A DNA stretch of 64,000 bases, from the NCBI RefSeq assembly GCF_000020605.1, contig NC_012781.1, positions 310,001 to 374,000 of the forward strand, read 5' to 3'. The stretch's first letter is position 1, and the number at the start of each line of letters is the position of its first letter. Positions 26,802 through 38,427 of the stretch are shown here, in pieces. Source of the stretch: Agathobacter rectalis ATCC 33656 (GTDB taxonomy: Bacteria; Bacillota; Clostridia; Lachnospirales; Lachnospiraceae). The notes under the pieces are model-generated. The model made no database searches and was not told the origin of the DNA. It saw only the letters and a list, made by a program, of their open reading frames with translations. The position numbers were made by a program, and so were the translations under genes.

Positions 26802-27227
26802 ATGGCAAAGAAAGTAGAAGGATACATTAAATTGCAGATCCCTGCTGGAAAGGCAACTCCAGCTCCTCCAGTTGGACCTGCACTTGGACAGCACGGTGTA
26901 AACATCGTAGAGTTCACAAAGCAGTTTAATGCAAAGACAGCCGATCAGGGCGACTTAATTATCCCTGTAGTTATTACTGTATATGCAGACAGAAGTTTCA
27001 GTTTCATTACTAAGACTCCACCTGCTCCGGTATTAATCAAGAAAGCTTGCAAGATTCAGTCTGGTTCAGGCGAGCCAAACAAGAAGAAAGTTGCTAAGAT
27101 CACAAAGGCACAGGTTCAGGAAATCGCTGAGCTTAAGATGCCTGACTTAAACGCAGCTTCACTTGAGTCTGCAATGAGCATGATCGCTGGTACAGCAAGA
27201 TCAATGGGTGTTGAAGTGACCGAATAA
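26802..27227 (+). CDS. rplK: 50S ribosomal protein L11
   Basis: 141 residues. '[27 protein letters not shown]' is the conserved N-terminal thiostrepton-site segment (quoted in part: '[17 protein letters not shown]'), and the C-terminal rRNA-binding domain ends '[11 protein letters not shown]'. It forms the L7/L12 stalk base. The start follows 'aaggagg', 14 bases after nusG. Confidence 0.97.
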   Translation: MAKKVEGYIKLQIPAGKATPAPPVGPALGQHGVNIVEFTKQFNAKTADQGDLIIPVVITVYADRSFSFITKTPPAPVLIKKACKIQSGSGEPNKKKVAKITKAQVQEIAELKMPDLNAASLESAMSMIAGTARSMGVEVTE

Positions 27228-27278
27228 CACTTAGCGAAGCCAAGCGTATAACGCGCAGGCTGAGGTTAGTGTGAGGTC

Positions 27279-27342
27279 GTTCTCTGAGATTAGCGAAAGC
27301 AAGCCCGCCTTTTGGGCGAAGCTTGAACTTAGCGAAGAGAAC
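27279..27342 (+). repeat. nested hairpin region between rplK and rplA
   Basis: Outer arms 'gttctct' (27279-27285) and 'agagaac' (27336-27342) enclose the stem 'agcccgcc...gggcga'. The motif 'cttagcgaag' or 'attagcgaaag' occurs three times between 27231 and 27338. There is no T tract, so it is not a simple terminator. Confidence 0.55.
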
Positions 27343-27408
27343 ATACCCCTAAAATAGTTACAATATTATGTAACTTAAATTAAATTAGAATAACAAAGAA
27401 ACGTAAAT

Positions 27409-27446
27409 GTGGGAGGGTCCTCTCCCGATATTACCACCAGGAGGTT
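27409..27446 (+). promoter_or_regulatory. likely L1-binding site in the rplA leader
   Basis: 'gggag' pairs with 'ctccc' and an outer 'gtgg' pairs with 'ccac', leaving an asymmetric internal part with 'gatatta'. This resembles the L1 target in 23S helix 77 and known L1 leader sites. It sits directly before the Shine-Dalgarno 'aggagg' of rplA, suitable for translational feedback. The structure was drawn by eye. Confidence 0.55.
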
Positions 27447-27454
27447 ATTTTTTC

Positions 27455-28150
27455 ATGAAAAGAGGAAAGAAGTATCAAGACGCTGTTAAGGCATTTGATA
27501 AGAAAGAGCAGTACGATGTTGCTGACGCTATCTCTATCGTAAAGAAAAATGCTACAGCTAAATTTGACGAGACAATCGAGCTTCATCTTAGAACAGGCTG
27601 CGACGGACGTCACGCAGAGCAGCAGATCCGTGGTGCGGTTGTATTACCACACGGAACAGGAAAAACAGTTAAGGTTTTAGTTTTCGCTAAGGGAACTAAG
27701 GTTGACGAGGCACAGGCAGCAGGAGCTGACTTCGTTGGAGGCGAGGAGTTAATTCCAAAGATCCAGAACGAGGGATGGTTAGACTTCGACGTTGTAGTTG
27801 CTACACCTGATATGATGGGTGTTGTTGGTCGTTTAGGACGTGTCCTTGGACCAAAGGGCTTAATGCCAAACCCAAAGGCAGGAACAGTTACTATGGATGT
27901 AACAAAAGCTGTTAACGATATCAAAGCCGGTAAGATTGAGTACAGATTGGACAAGACAAACATTATCCATGTGCCAGTTGGAAAAGCATCTTTCACAGAC
28001 GAGCAGTTAAACGACAACTTCCAGTCTCTTATGGGTGCAATTAATAAAGCAAAACCTGCTAGCTTAAAGGGTCAGTACATTAAGAGCGCAACTCTTACAT
28101 CTACAATGGGACCTGGCGTTAAGTTAAACGTGGTTAAGATTACACAGTAA
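27455..28150 (+). CDS. rplA: 50S ribosomal protein L1
   Basis: 231 residues from ATG 27455 ('caggagg' upstream); the longer frame from 27407 covers the leader. Motifs are '[20 protein letters not shown]', 'GGEELIPKI' and '[20 protein letters not shown]'. It binds the L1 stalk of 23S rRNA and usually represses its own operon. The 227-base gap after rplK is larger than usual and holds hairpins and the probable L1 site. Confidence 0.97.
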   Translation: MKRGKKYQDAVKAFDKKEQYDVADAISIVKKNATAKFDETIELHLRTGCDGRHAEQQIRGAVVLPHGTGKTVKVLVFAKGTKVDEAQAAGADFVGGEELIPKIQNEGWLDFDVVVATPDMMGVVGRLGRVLGPKGLMPNPKAGTVTMDVTKAVNDIKAGKIEYRLDKTNIIHVPVGKASFTDEQLNDNFQSLMGAINKAKPASLKGQYIKSATLTSTMGPGVKLNVVKITQ

Positions 28151-28223
28151 GATAGTTAAACAGTTACAGTAAAACAATTTACAAGACCTATCAAACGCCA
28201 AGCAAAAGTTTTGCGGAAAGTAA

Positions 28224-28252
28224 TTGACATCCGTAATATAGTTTGATATAAT
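28224..28252 (+). promoter_or_regulatory. sigma-A promoter of rplJL
   Basis: Exact 'ttgaca' and exact 'tataat' with a 17-base spacer. The transcript start is expected near 28259, just before the L10 leader. Confidence 0.9.
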
Positions 28253-28261
28253 TGCAATGCA

Positions 28262-28400
28262 TATTGCCGAAGACAGTAGGTGCCGCAAGGCGTAAACGTA
28301 GAACCTACCGAGGGAATTTTCGAGATTTATCTTGAATTTTGACTTGTACCCTTCTGTCGACAGGCAGGAGGGTTTCTTTGATTAATAAATCAAATACCTC
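28262..28400 (+). ncRNA. ribosomal protein L10 leader (L10/L12-binding mRNA element)
   Basis: Right after a consensus promoter the leader contains the known L10-leader core 'gaagacagtaggtgccgcaa' and 'gtagaacctaccg', followed by an attenuator-like hairpin 'acccttctg...caggagggt' with a short T tract. In Firmicutes this RNA binds the L10(L12)4 complex and reduces rplJL expression when stalk proteins are in excess. It fills the gap between rplA and rplJ. Confidence 0.88.
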
Positions 28401-28440
28401 ATGTCTTTTATGCGAAAATCTAAAAGGAGGTAAATGAATC

Positions 28441-28992
28441 GTGGCAAAGGTAGAACTTAAACAGCCAATCGTAGATGAGATTTCCGGTGTTATCAATGGT
28501 GCACAGTCAGTAGTAGTTGTTGATTACTTAGGACTCACAGTAGCAGAGGATACTCAGTTACGTAAACAGTTAAGAGAAGCCGGTGTAACTTACAAGGTAT
28601 ACAAGAATACTTTAGTAAACCGTGCAATCCAGGGAACAGAGTTCGAGGGATTAAAGGATGTCCTTGAGGGACCAAGCGCATTCGCTGTATCAACAGAGGA
28701 TGCAACAGCACCAGCTAGAATCTTAGCTAAGTTCGCTAAAACAGCTCCGGCTTTAGAGATTAAAGCAGGTGTAGTTGAGGGAACATTTTATGATGCTGAG
28801 GGTATGAAGGCAATCGCCGCTGTACCTAGCAGAGATGAGCTTCTTGGAAAATTACTTGGAAGCATTCAGTCACCTATCACAAATCTTGCTCGTGTACTCA
28901 ATCAGATTGCAGAGCAGGGTGGCGCTGCAGATGCAGCCGTAGAGGCAGCACCAGCAGAGGATGCTGCAGAGGAAGCTCCAGCAGCAGAATAA
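28441..28992 (+). CDS. rplJ: 50S ribosomal protein L10
   Basis: 183 residues with a GTG start after 'aaaggagg'. Motifs include 'VVVDYLGLTVAEDTQLRKQL', 'YKVYKNTLVNRA' and 'LEGPSAFAVS'. The C-terminus is an Ala/Glu/Pro-rich tail that holds the L12-binding helix. It anchors L7/L12 dimers to the ribosome and binds its own leader RNA. Confidence 0.97.
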   Translation: MAKVELKQPIVDEISGVINGAQSVVVVDYLGLTVAEDTQLRKQLREAGVTYKVYKNTLVNRAIQGTEFEGLKDVLEGPSAFAVSTEDATAPARILAKFAKTAPALEIKAGVVEGTFYDAEGMKAIAAVPSRDELLGKLLGSIQSPITNLARVLNQIAEQGGAADAAVEAAPAEDAAEEAPAAE

Positions 28993-29052
28993 TTCAAATA
29001 TTATATTTGAACCTTATTATCATAATTAAATTTTTAAATGGAGGAAATTATA

Positions 29053-29427
29053 ATGGCAAAGTTAACAACAGCAGAGTTTATTGATGCTATCAAAGAGTTA
29101 AGCGTATTAGAGTTAAATGATTTAGTAAAAGCTTGTGAAGAAGAGTTCGGTGTTTCTGCAGCAGCAGGTGTTGTAGTTGCAGCAGCAGGAGCTGACGGAG
29201 CAGCAGCTGAGGAGAAGACTGAGTTCGACGTAGAGCTTACAGAGGTTGGACCAAACAAGGTTAAGGTTATCAAGGTTGTTCGTGAGATCACAGGTCTTGG
29301 ACTTAAAGAGGCTAAGGACGCTGTTGATGGCGCACCAAAGGTTATCAAAGAGCAGCTTGACAAGGCTTCAGCAGAGGATGCTAAGGCTAAACTTGAGGCA
29401 GAGGGTGCTAAGGTTACTCTTAAATAG
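29053..29427 (+). CDS. rplL: 50S ribosomal protein L7/L12
   Basis: 124 residues from ATG 29053, seven bases after 'ggagg'. An N-terminal dimerisation domain, an Ala/Gly-rich hinge, and the C-terminal domain with '[20 protein letters not shown]' and '[16 protein letters not shown]' are all present. It recruits translation GTPases. Its stop codon overlaps the left arm of a long inverted repeat. Confidence 0.97.
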   Translation: MAKLTTAEFIDAIKELSVLELNDLVKACEEEFGVSAAAGVVVAAAGADGAAAEEKTEFDVELTEVGPNKVKVIKVVREITGLGLKEAKDAVDGAPKVIKEQLDKASAEDAKAKLEAEGAKVTLK

Positions 29428-29584
29428 TCGGATAGGCTACGAGCGGAGTAAAAACATAAAAAAGAGCCAAGGGCAAATTCTATTTGCGCCTTGGCTCTTT
29501 TTTATGTTTTTATTGCGCGACAGTCGGAGCGCGTCCCGAAAATGCCTGAGCATTTTTGGGACCTCTGCCCGTAGCCTATCCGAC
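29427..29584. repeat. 158-base cloverleaf-like inverted-repeat element between rplL and rpoB
   Basis: Arms 29427-29448 and 29563-29584 pair over 22 positions with one mismatch and one G-T pair. Inside lie the rplL terminator hairpin (29454-29508), a small 'gcgc...gcgc' hairpin near 29515-29534, and a 13-bp hairpin 29532-29561 ('gtcccgaaaatgc' / 'gcatttttgggac'). The whole can fold into a multi-branched structure. Confidence 0.75.
29454..29510 (+). terminator. rplJL terminator
   Basis: A stem of about 25 bp, with core 'aaaagagccaagg' / 'ccttggctctttttt', preceded by A and followed by T. It can work in both directions. It separates rplJL from rpoBC, which has its own promoter. Confidence 0.88.
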
Positions 29585-29610
29585 GGCGAATGAAAAAATA
29601 AAAAAAGTAC

Positions 29611-29639
29611 TTGCAATTGTCAGTAATTTGTTGTATAGT
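29611..29639 (+). promoter_or_regulatory. sigma-A promoter of rpoBC
   Basis: 'ttgcaa' and 'tatagt' with a 17-base spacer, leaving a leader of nearly 200 bases before rpoB. That leader is AT-rich and no further structure was recognised. Confidence 0.75.
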
Positions 29640-29840
29640 ATACGTTGCACTATTGTGGTGCAGTGGCATTTTTATGCAATTTTTTAAATGATGCAAATTT
29701 GTCAATAGGTAAATTACACTAAAATGCATTCGCAAATATGTGCACAAGAGAAAAACCACAAGATATAGTAACTGGGGTGGTTTTTGAATCATTATCTAGA
29801 TACTTGCTAGATTAAAATAAAAACGAGAGGTGAAACGTCA

Positions 29841-32800
29841 ATGGAGAAAAACAGAATACGTCCGGTCACATCCGGAAAAAGCATGCGTATGAGTTACTCA
29901 AGACAAAAAGAGGTTCTGCAGATGCCAAATCTGATTGAGGTCCAGAAGGATTCTTATCAGTGGTTCTTAGACGAAGGTCTTAAGGAAGCTTTTGCGGATA
30001 TCTCTCCAATCACAGATTACAGCGGAAAGCTTAGTCTTGATTTTGTAGATTTTACATTATGCGAAGATGATGTAAAGTATACAATTCCTGAGTGCAAGGA
30101 AAGAGATGCAACATACGCAGCTCCTTTAAAGGTTAAAGTCAGACTTCACAACAAAGAGACAGATGAGATTAATGAGCATGAAATTTTCATGGGTGATCTG
30201 CCTTTAATGACAGAGACCGGTACATTCGTAATCAACGGTGCAGAGCGAGTTATTGTCAGTCAGTTAGTTCGTTCTCCTGGTATTTATTACGGAATTGCTC
30301 ATGATAAGCTCGGAAAGACCCTGTATTCTTGTACTGTTATTCCAAACCGTGGTGCATGGCTTGAGTATGAGACAGACTCTAACGACGTTTTTTATGTAAG
30401 AGTAGACAGAACACGTAAGGTACCTATCACAGTGCTTTTACGTGCACTTGGAGTAGGTACAAATCAGGCTATTCTCGATATGTTCGGAGATGAGCCAAAG
30501 ATCCAGGCATCATTCAGCAAGGACCCTGCAATCACAGAGCGTGAGCCACAGGGAAGCTATGAGGCTGGTTTATTAGAGTTATATAAGAAGATTCGTCCGG
30601 GCGAGCCACTTTCAGTTGAGAGTGCAGAGAGCCTTATCACAGCAATGTTCTTCGATCCTAGAAGATATGACCTTGCCAAGGTAGGACGTTATAAGTTTAA
30701 TAAGAAGCTTGCTTTAAAGAATCGTATCAGTGGACAGGTTTTAGCTGAGGACGTAGTGGATCCTTCTACAGGTGAGGTTATCGCTGAGGCAGGTACTGTT
30801 GTTGACCGTGCGCTTGCTACACAGATCCAGAACGCTGCCGTTCCTGCTTTATGGATTCAGACAGAGACAAGAAATGTCAAGATTCTTTCTTCTATGATGG
30901 TTGACATCAGAAGCTGGATTCCTGAGCTTGAGGATCCTAAGTCTATCGGTGTTACTGAGCTTGTTTACTATCCGGTACTCGCTCAGATTCTCGAGGAGTA
31001 TGATTCTCTTGAGGACAGAATCGAGGCTATAAAGAGAGATATATCTGACCTTATTCCAAAGCATATTACTAAAGAGGATATCTTCGCAACTATCAACTAC
31101 AATATGCACTTAGAGTGGGGCGCAGGAACAGATGACGATATCGATCATCTTGGAAACAGACGTATCCGTGCGGTTGGAGAGCTGTTACAGAACCAGTACC
31201 GTATCGGTCTCTCAAGACTGGAGCGTGTTGTTCGTGAAAGAATGACTACACAGGACTTAGAGGGAATTTCACCTCAGTCACTTATCAATATAAAGCCTGT
31301 AACTGCCGCTGTTAAAGAATTCTTCGGTTCTTCACAGCTTTCACAGTTCATGGATCAGAACAACCCTCTTGGAGAGCTTACTCACAAGAGACGTTTATCA
31401 GCACTTGGACCTGGTGGTCTTTCAAGAGACCGTGCCGGATTCGAGGTTCGAGATGTACATTACACTCACTACGGCCGTATGTGTCCTGTAGAGACTCCTG
31501 AGGGACCAAACATCGGTCTTATCAACTCACTTGCATGCTATGCGAGAATCAATGAGTATGGCTTCGTAGAGGCCCCATACCGTAAGATTGACAAGACTGA
31601 TCCTAAGAACCCGGTAGTCACAGAAGAGGTTGTATACATGACAGCCGACGAGGAGGACAACTACCACGTAGCACAGGCTAATGAGAAGCTTGATGCCGAA
31701 GGACATTTCGTACGTAACTCAGTTTCAGGTCGTTACAGAGAGGAAACTCAGGAGTACGATAAGTCAGCATTTGATTATATGGATGTGTCTCCAAAGATGG
31801 TATTCTCAGTAGCTACAGCGCTGATTCCATTCTTGCAGAACGATGACCCTACACGTGCCCTCATGGGATCAAACATGCAGCGTCAGGCCGTTCCGCTTCT
31901 GACCACAGAGGCTCCTGTAGTTGGTACAGGTATTGAGACAAAGGCCGCAGTTGACTCAGGCGTCTGCGTAGTTGCAAAGGCTGACGGAGAGGTATTATCT
32001 TCAGAGTCAAACCGCATTATCATAAAAGAGACTGACGGAAACAAGAGAGAGTATATCCTTACAAAGTTCTCTCGTTCTAACCAGTCAAACTGCTACAACC
32101 AGAGACCTATCGTATTTAAGGGTGACAAGGTTAAGGCAGGCGATGTTATCGCAGACGGTCCTTCAACAAGTCAGGGAGAGCTTGCTCTTGGAAAGAACCC
32201 GCTTATCGGATTCATGACATGGGAAGGATACAACTACGAGGATGCCGTTCTTCTTTCAGAGCGTCTCGTAGAGTATGATGTGTATACATCAGTTCATATC
32301 GAGGAATATGAAGTAGAGTCACGTGATACAAAGCTCGGACCTGAGGAGATTACACGTGATGTCCCTGGTGTCGGCGACGACGCACTCAAGGACCTTGATG
32401 AGAGAGGTATCATCCGTGTAGGTGCAGAGGTTCGTGCCGGTGATATCCTTGTAGGAAAGGTTACACCAAAGGGTGAGACAGAGCTTACAGCAGAGGAAAG
32501 ACTTCTTCGTGCCATCTTTGGTGAGAAGGCAAGAGAGGTTCGTGATACATCACTTAAGGTACCTCATGGTGCTTACGGTATCATTGTTGATGCCAAGGTA
32601 TTTACAAGAGAGAACGGCGATGAGCTTTCTCCGGGAGTAAACCAGTCAGTACGTATCTACATTGCACAGAAGAGAAAGATTTCTGTCGGTGATAAGATGG
32701 CCGGACGTCATGGTAACAAGGGTGTCGTTTCCCGTGTGCTTCCTGTTGAGGATATGCCATTCCTTCCAAACGGACGTCCACTGGATATCGTACTTAACCC

Positions 32801-33782
32801 ACTCGGTGTTCCTTCACGAATGAACATCGGTCAGGTCCTTGAGATTCACCTGAGTCTCGCTGCAAAGGCACTTGGCTTCAATATCTCAACTCCTGTATTT
32901 GACGGAGCTAACGAGGTAGATATCGAGGATACACTTGAGCTTGCAAATGATTACGTAAATCTTCCGTTCGATAAGGAAGAGCTTGAAAAGGATTTACAGG
33001 CGGAGCATCCATACTGGAGCGCAGATGCTGAAATCTTCTATGATAAATATGTTGATACACTCCGTGAGGACGTTATGGAATACCTTTCAACAAACAGAGC
33101 TCACAGAAGCTTATGGAAGGGCGTTCCGATTTCAAAGGATGGAAAGGTACAGCTTCGTGATGGTAGAACAGGTGAGTGCTTCGATGGAAAGACAACTATC
33201 GGACACATGCATTACCTTAAGCTGCATCATCTTGTTGACGATAAGATCCATGCACGTTCAACAGGTCCTTACTCATTAGTTACACAGCAGCCACTCGGTG
33301 GTAAGGCACAGTTCGGTGGACAGCGTTTCGGAGAGATGGAGGTTTGGGCTCTTGAGGCATATGGTGCTGCATATACACTCCAGGAGATCCTTACAATGAA
33401 GTCCGATGATGTTGTTGGCCGTGTCAAGACCTACGAGGCTATCATCAAGGGTGAGAATATCCCTGAGCCTGGTATTCCAGAGTCATTCAAGGTACTTCTC
33501 AAAGAGCTTCAGGCACTTGGTCTGGATGTCAAGGTACTTGATGAGAACAGAGAAGAGGTTGAGCTTATCGAGACAAGTGAGTACGGTAATACAGATATCA
33601 ACTCAATTATCGGAAACGATAAGGACTATGCATTCGAGGACAGTGAGTCATTCGCAGAGCATGGTTTCTCAAAGAAAGAATTTGATGACAACGAAGAGCT
33701 TGTTGACATAGAAGAGGAAGAGTCTCCTGAGACAGCGGATGACGATATTTTTGCTGATGAAGTTCTTGATGACGAAGAATAA
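29841..33782 (+). CDS. rpoB: DNA-directed RNA polymerase subunit beta
   Basis: 1313 residues, intact and of normal length for Clostridia. The rifampicin region reads '[20 protein letters not shown]' and continues '[11 protein letters not shown]', the usual susceptible form. '[20 protein letters not shown]' and '[17 protein letters not shown]' mark the C-terminal part. The last about 60 residues form an acidic tail. 'gagaggtg' precedes the ATG; rpoC follows after 18 bases. Confidence 0.98.
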   Translation: MEKNRIRPVTSGKSMRMSYSRQKEVLQMPNLIEVQKDSYQWFLDEGLKEAFADISPITDYSGKLSLDFVDFTLCEDDVKYTIPECKERDATYAAPLKVKVRLHNKETDEINEHEIFMGDLPLMTETGTFVINGAERVIVSQLVRSPGIYYGIAHDKLGKTLYSCTVIPNRGAWLEYETDSNDVFYVRVDRTRKVPITVLLRALGVGTNQAILDMFGDEPKIQASFSKDPAITEREPQGSYEAGLLELYKKIRPGEPLSVESAESLITAMFFDPRRYDLAKVGRYKFNKKLALKNRISGQVLAEDVVDPSTGEVIAEAGTVVDRALATQIQNAAVPALWIQTETRNVKILSSMMVDIRSWIPELEDPKSIGVTELVYYPVLAQILEEYDSLEDRIEAIKRDISDLIPKHITKEDIFATINYNMHLEWGAGTDDDIDHLGNRRIRAVGELLQNQYRIGLSRLERVVRERMTTQDLEGISPQSLINIKPVTAAVKEFFGSSQLSQFMDQNNPLGELTHKRRLSALGPGGLSRDRAGFEVRDVHYTHYGRMCPVETPEGPNIGLINSLACYARINEYGFVEAPYRKIDKTDPKNPVVTEEVVYMTADEEDNYHVAQANEKLDAEGHFVRNSVSGRYREETQEYDKSAFDYMDVSPKMVFSVATALIPFLQNDDPTRALMGSNMQRQAVPLLTTEAPVVGTGIETKAAVDSGVCVVAKADGEVLSSESNRIIIKETDGNKREYILTKFSRSNQSNCYNQRPIVFKGDKVKAGDVIADGPSTSQGELALGKNPLIGFMTWEGYNYEDAVLLSERLVEYDVYTSVHIEEYEVESRDTKLGPEEITRDVPGVGDDALKDLDERGIIRVGAEVRAGDILVGKVTPKGETELTAEERLLRAIFGEKAREVRDTSLKVPHGAYGIIVDAKVFTRENGDELSPGVNQSVRIYIAQKRKISVGDKMAGRHGNKGVVSRVLPVEDMPFLPNGRPLDIVLNPLGVPSRMNIGQVLEIHLSLAAKALGFNISTPVFDGANEVDIEDTLELANDYVNLPFDKEELEKDLQAEHPYWSADAEIFYDKYVDTLREDVMEYLSTNRAHRSLWKGVPISKDGKVQLRDGRTGECFDGKTTIGHMHYLKLHHLVDDKIHARSTGPYSLVTQQPLGGKAQFGGQRFGEMEVWALEAYGAAYTLQEILTMKSDDVVGRVKTYEAIIKGENIPEPGIPESFKVLLKELQALGLDVKVLDENREEVELIETSEYGNTDINSIIGNDKDYAFEDSESFAEHGFSKKEFDDNEELVDIEEEESPETADDDIFADEVLDDEE

Positions 33783-33800
33783 TTAGAAGGGAGTGCCAAA

Positions 33801-36800
33801 ATGCCAGAAACAAATAATATAGAAAATAATCAGGCAATGCAGTTTGATGCGATTCAGATTGGATTAGCATCTCCTGAAAAGATCAGAGAGTGGTCACATG
33901 GCGAGGTTAAAAAGCCTGAGACTATTAACTATAGAACATTAAAGCCTGAAAAAGACGGTCTTTTCTGCGAGAAGATTTTCGGACCAACGAAGGACTGGGA
34001 GTGTCATTGTGGTAAATACAAGAAGATACGTTATAAGGGTGTTGTCTGCGACCGATGTGGCGTAGAAATCACAAAGTCAAGCGTTCGTAGAGAGCGTATG
34101 GGACACATCGAGCTTGCTGCTCCTGTATCTCATATCTGGTATTTCAAGGGTATCCCATCACGTATGGGACTCATCCTTGACTTATCTCCACGTGTACTTG
34201 AGAGAGTACTGTACTTTGCTTCATATATTGTGCTTGACCCGGGCGAGACAAAGCTTGCATACAAGCAGATTCTCAATGAGTCAGAGTACCAGGAGGCATG
34301 CGATACTTATGGCCGCTCAGCATTCCGTGTAGGAATGGGTGCTGAGTCTATCCGTGAGCTTTTAGCAGCAATCGATCTCGAGAAGGATTCGGCAGAGCTT
34401 AAGGCAGAGCTTGAGAATGCTACAGGCCAGAAGCGTGCACGTATCATCAAGAGACTTGAGGTTGTAGAGGCTTTCCGTGAGTCAGGAAACAAGCCTGAGT
34501 GGATGATTATGACAGTTATTCCTGTTATCCCGCCGGATCTTCGTCCAATGGTTCAGCTCGATGGAGGACGTTTTGCAACAAGTGATCTTAACGACCTTTA
34601 CAGACGAATTATCAACCGTAACAACCGTCTTAGAAGACTTCTTGATCTTGGAGCTCCGGATATTATCGTTCGTAACGAGAAACGTATGCTTCAGGAGGCT
34701 GTCGATGCACTTATCGACAATGGCCGTCGTGGCCGTCCTGTTACCGGTCCCGGAAACAGAGCTCTTAAGTCTCTTTCAGACATGCTCAAGGGAAAGGGAG
34801 GACGTTTCCGTCAGAACCTTCTCGGAAAGCGAGTTGACTACTCGGGACGTTCAGTTATCTGTGTAGAGCCAAAGCTTAAGATTTATCAGTGTGGTCTTCC
34901 AAAGGAGATGGCTATCGAGCTTTTCAAGCCATTCGTTATGAAGGAGCTTGCCGCTAACGGAACCGCACACAACATAAAGAGTGCAAAGAAGATGGTTGAG
35001 AGACTTCAGCCGGAGGTATGGGATGTCCTTGAGGACGTCATCAAAGAGCATCCGGTTATGCTTAACCGAGCTCCTACACTCCACAGACTTGGAATCCAGG
35101 CCTTCGAGCCAATCCTTGTAGAGGGTAAGGCAATCAAACTTCATCCACTCGTATGTACAGCGTTCAACGCCGACTTCGATGGAGACCAGATGGCTGTACA
35201 TCTTCCACTGACTGCTGAGGCACAGGCTGAGTGCAGATTCATGCTTCTGTCACCTAACAACCTGCTTAAGCCTTCTGATGGTGGACTTGTAGCCGTTCCT
35301 TCACAGGATATGATCCTTGGAGTTTACTACCTCACAATGAGAAAGCTCGCTGATTACAAGGATGATCCAAAGATGGTTGCACAGGTGTCATCAGACACTG
35401 TATACAATGATGTTGATGAGCTTAGAAAGCTCACAACTCCTGATGAAAATACAGGAAAGGCTGAGCTTGGCTTATATGACCTCATCTGGTTTGAGGATGT
35501 TACAGACGGAAATCGTCGTGTGCTTTGCAGACCGATAGATCTTCTCGGCCGTTACTATGGAAGTGTTAATCTTGCAATGCTCGCTTACGAGAACAAGGAG
35601 ATTACTCTTCACCAGAATATCTTTGTACATCGTACAGTAAAGCTTGCTGACGGCACAGAGGTTTCAGGTTTTACAGAGACAACAGTAGGACTTTTGATAT
35701 TCAATGAGAACATTCCACAGGATCTTGGTTTTATAGACAGATCAAAGGCTGAGAATGCACTCAAGTTTGAGGTTGAGTTCCACGTTGGTAAGAAACAGAT
35801 CAAGCAGATCCTTGAGAAGGTTATCAACACACACGGAGCTACAACAACAGCAGAGGTTCTTGACAATGTCAAGGCTATGGGATACAAGTATTCAACCCAG
35901 GCTGCCATGACAGTTTCAATTTCAGATATGACAGTGCCACCACAGAAGCCACAGATGATCGCTGATGCACAGGACACTGTAGATAAGATTACAAGACAGT
36001 ACAAGCGTGGACTTATCACTGATGAGGAGCGTTACAAAGAGGTTATCGAGACATGGAAGGATACAGATGATGCCCTTACAAAGGCACTTCTTACAGGTCT
36101 TGATAAGTACAACAACATCTTCATGATGGCAGATTCCGGAGCCCGTGGATCTGATAAGCAGATCAAACAGCTTGCAGGTATGCGAGGACTCATGGCTGAT
36201 ACAACAGGTCGTACAATCGAGCTTCCTATCAAGTCATGTTTCCGTGAGGGTCTTGACGTACTCGAGTACTTCATGTCAGCACATGGAGCTCGTAAGGGAC
36301 TTTCAGATACAGCGCTTCGTACAGCCGATTCAGGATACCTTACAAGACGTCTCGTAGATGTTTCACAGCATATGATCGTTCGTGAGACAGACTGCTGTGC
36401 AGGCACAGGACGTGAGATTCCGGGAATGGTTGTAAAGGCATTCATGGAGGGTCGAGAGGAAATCGAGAGCCTTCAGGAGAGAATTACAGGTCGTTTCTCT
36501 TGCAATACAATCTGCGATAAGGATGGCAATGTAATCGTTAAGGCCAACCATATGATTACACCAAAGCGTGCAGCAAAGGTTATGGCAGAGGGTGTTGACG
36601 AGAATGGTAATCCAATCACACAGGTTAAGATCCGTACAGTGCTTACCTGCCGTTCACACATGGGAGTATGTGCTAAGTGTTACGGTTCAAACCTTGCAAC
36701 AGGTCAGGCAGTACAGGTTGGTGAAGCAATCGGTATCATCGCAGCACAGTCAATCGGTGAGCCTGGTACACAGCTTACCATGAGAACCTTCCATACAGGT

Positions 36801-37649
36801 GGTGTTGCCGGTGGAGATATCACACAGGGTCTTCCTCGAGTAGAGGAGATTTTCGAGGCACGTAAGCCTAAGGGACTCGCTATTATCACAGAGTTCGGCG
36901 GAACTGCCACAATCAAGGATACAAAGAAGAAGCGTGAGGTTATCGTTACAAACAACGAGACAGGCGAGACAAAGGCTTACCTCATTCCTTACGGCTCACG
37001 TATCAAGGTTGTAGACGGACAGGAGCTTGAGGCCGGCGACGAGCTTACAGAGGGTTCTGTAAATCCACACGATATCCTCAAGATTAAGGGCGTTCGTGCG
37101 GTTCAGGATTACATGCTCCGCGAGGTACAGCGTGTTTACCGTTTACAGGGTGTTGAGATTAACGATAAGCATGTCGAGGTTATAGTTCGTCAGTGCTTAC
37201 AGAAGATCCGCGTAGAGGAGCCGGGAGATTCAGATTTACTTCCGGGCAGCATGGTTGATGCCCTTGACTTCTTAGAGCTCAACGAGAAGCTTGAGGAAGA
37301 GGGTAAGGAGCTTGCAGTTGGCTCACAGGTATTACTTGGAATCACAAAGGCATCTCTTGCAACCAACTCATTCCTGTCAGCAGCCTCATTCCAGGAGACC
37401 ACAAAGGTTCTTACTGAGGCAGCAATCAAGGGCAAGGTTGATCCGCTTATCGGTATGAAGGAGAACGTAATCATCGGTAAGCTCATCCCGGCAGGAACAG
37501 GTATGAAGATTTATCGTAATATCAAGCTTGACAGCGATGTAAACGATGACGATACACTTGATTTTGATGATGATGATTTTGCGGATTTCGCAGAGGAAGA
37601 GGCAGTCGGAGTCATTGATACAGATGCTGAATCAGTTGATGAAGAATAA
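33801..37649 (+). CDS. rpoC: DNA-directed RNA polymerase subunit beta'
   Basis: 1282 residues. The N-terminal zinc site 'CHCGKYKK...CDRCGVE', the catalytic Mg2+ motif '[15 protein letters not shown]', the bridge/trigger region '[20 protein letters not shown]' and the second zinc site '[13 protein letters not shown]' are all intact. The C-terminus is an acidic tail. Co-transcribed with rpoB and ended by a terminator. Confidence 0.98.
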   Translation: MPETNNIENNQAMQFDAIQIGLASPEKIREWSHGEVKKPETINYRTLKPEKDGLFCEKIFGPTKDWECHCGKYKKIRYKGVVCDRCGVEITKSSVRRERMGHIELAAPVSHIWYFKGIPSRMGLILDLSPRVLERVLYFASYIVLDPGETKLAYKQILNESEYQEACDTYGRSAFRVGMGAESIRELLAAIDLEKDSAELKAELENATGQKRARIIKRLEVVEAFRESGNKPEWMIMTVIPVIPPDLRPMVQLDGGRFATSDLNDLYRRIINRNNRLRRLLDLGAPDIIVRNEKRMLQEAVDALIDNGRRGRPVTGPGNRALKSLSDMLKGKGGRFRQNLLGKRVDYSGRSVICVEPKLKIYQCGLPKEMAIELFKPFVMKELAANGTAHNIKSAKKMVERLQPEVWDVLEDVIKEHPVMLNRAPTLHRLGIQAFEPILVEGKAIKLHPLVCTAFNADFDGDQMAVHLPLTAEAQAECRFMLLSPNNLLKPSDGGLVAVPSQDMILGVYYLTMRKLADYKDDPKMVAQVSSDTVYNDVDELRKLTTPDENTGKAELGLYDLIWFEDVTDGNRRVLCRPIDLLGRYYGSVNLAMLAYENKEITLHQNIFVHRTVKLADGTEVSGFTETTVGLLIFNENIPQDLGFIDRSKAENALKFEVEFHVGKKQIKQILEKVINTHGATTTAEVLDNVKAMGYKYSTQAAMTVSISDMTVPPQKPQMIADAQDTVDKITRQYKRGLITDEERYKEVIETWKDTDDALTKALLTGLDKYNNIFMMADSGARGSDKQIKQLAGMRGLMADTTGRTIELPIKSCFREGLDVLEYFMSAHGARKGLSDTALRTADSGYLTRRLVDVSQHMIVRETDCCAGTGREIPGMVVKAFMEGREEIESLQERITGRFSCNTICDKDGNVIVKANHMITPKRAAKVMAEGVDENGNPITQVKIRTVLTCRSHMGVCAKCYGSNLATGQAVQVGEAIGIIAAQSIGEPGTQLTMRTFHTGGVAGGDITQGLPRVEEIFEARKPKGLAIITEFGGTATIKDTKKKREVIVTNNETGETKAYLIPYGSRIKVVDGQELEAGDELTEGSVNPHDILKIKGVRAVQDYMLREVQRVYRLQGVEINDKHVEVIVRQCLQKIRVEEPGDSDLLPGSMVDALDFLELNEKLEEEGKELAVGSQVLLGITKASLATNSFLSAASFQETTKVLTEAAIKGKVDPLIGMKENVIIGKLIPAGTGMKIYRNIKLDSDVNDDDTLDFDDDDFADFAEEEAVGVIDTDAESVDEE

Positions 37650-37696
37650 TTACTGATGTTTGTACTTAAGCTACAGAAGCTGTTACAAACCAAAAA

Positions 37697-37727
37697 CAAA
37701 GAAGTCCGGGAAACTGGACTTCTTTCT
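37697..37727 (+). terminator. rpoBC terminator
   Basis: Stem 'aaagaagtcc' / 'ggacttcttt' with a short loop, followed by 'ctt'. Confidence 0.85.
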
Positions 37728-37754
37728 TGTATTATATTGAAAACAAAATTGGTC

Positions 37755-37783
37755 TTGACAAAACAGACGAGGATTTGTATAAT
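37755..37783 (+). promoter_or_regulatory. sigma-A promoter of the rpsL-rpsG-fusA operon
   Basis: Exact 'ttgaca' and exact 'tataat' with a 17-base spacer, about 50 bases before the rpsL start. Confidence 0.9.
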
Positions 37784-37836
37784 ATTTTAGCGTGCATAAG
37801 ATTGCACTGCTTAAAATAAAACAGGAGGTGAAAATA

Positions 37837-38256
37837 ATGCCAACATTTAACCAGTTAGTAAGAAAAGGACGTCAGACATCTGTAAAGAAGTCTACAGCAC
37901 CAGCTCTTCAGAGAAGCTTTAACTCTCTCCAGAAGAAGCCAATCAACACTTCTTCTCCACAGAAGCGTGGTGTATGTACAGCTGTTAAGACAGCTACTCC
38001 TAAGAAGCCTAACTCAGCTCTTAGAAAGATTGCCAGAGTTCGTCTTTCAAACGGAATCGAAGTAACTTCATACATTCCTGGTGAGGGACACAACTTACAG
38101 GAGCATAGCGTTGTTCTGATTCGTGGTGGCCGTGTTAAGGATTTACCAGGTACACGTTACCATATCATCCGTGGTACATTAGATACTGCAGGTGTTGCAA
38201 ACAGAAAACAGGCCCGCTCTAAGTACGGCGCAAAGAGACCAAAAGCTGCTAAATAA
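37837..38256 (+). CDS. rpsL: 30S ribosomal protein S12
   Basis: 139 residues from ATG 37837 after 'caggaggtg'; the longer frame from 37792 lacks support. It has the Gram-positive insertion between 'APALQ' and 'SPQKRGVCT', then '[13 protein letters not shown]' and '[12 protein letters not shown]'. The lysines matching E. coli K43 and K88 are present. It sits at the decoding centre. Confidence 0.97.
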   Translation: MPTFNQLVRKGRQTSVKKSTAPALQRSFNSLQKKPINTSSPQKRGVCTAVKTATPKKPNSALRKIARVRLSNGIEVTSYIPGEGHNLQEHSVVLIRGGRVKDLPGTRYHIIRGTLDTAGVANRKQARSKYGAKRPKAAK

Positions 38257-38427
38257 TTTAGCAACATTGTGTATCACAAACAGAACTAAAGTAGGTTAGT
38301 GTTGGGATTAGACCTGCAGATGCAGGATTTCACTTTATGAATACAATTCCGCACGAACACATTAGAGAGACACATGTGAGTACCGATGAATTAATCCACA
38401 AATATCATGATTAAGGAGGGAAGTAAC
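38257..38427 (+). other. rpsL-rpsG spacer
   Basis: 171 bases without a coding frame, longer than usual between these genes. A small hairpin 'cctgca/tgcagg' lies near 38312-38325. It could hold an S7-type regulatory site, but no known motif was recognised. Confidence 0.4.
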
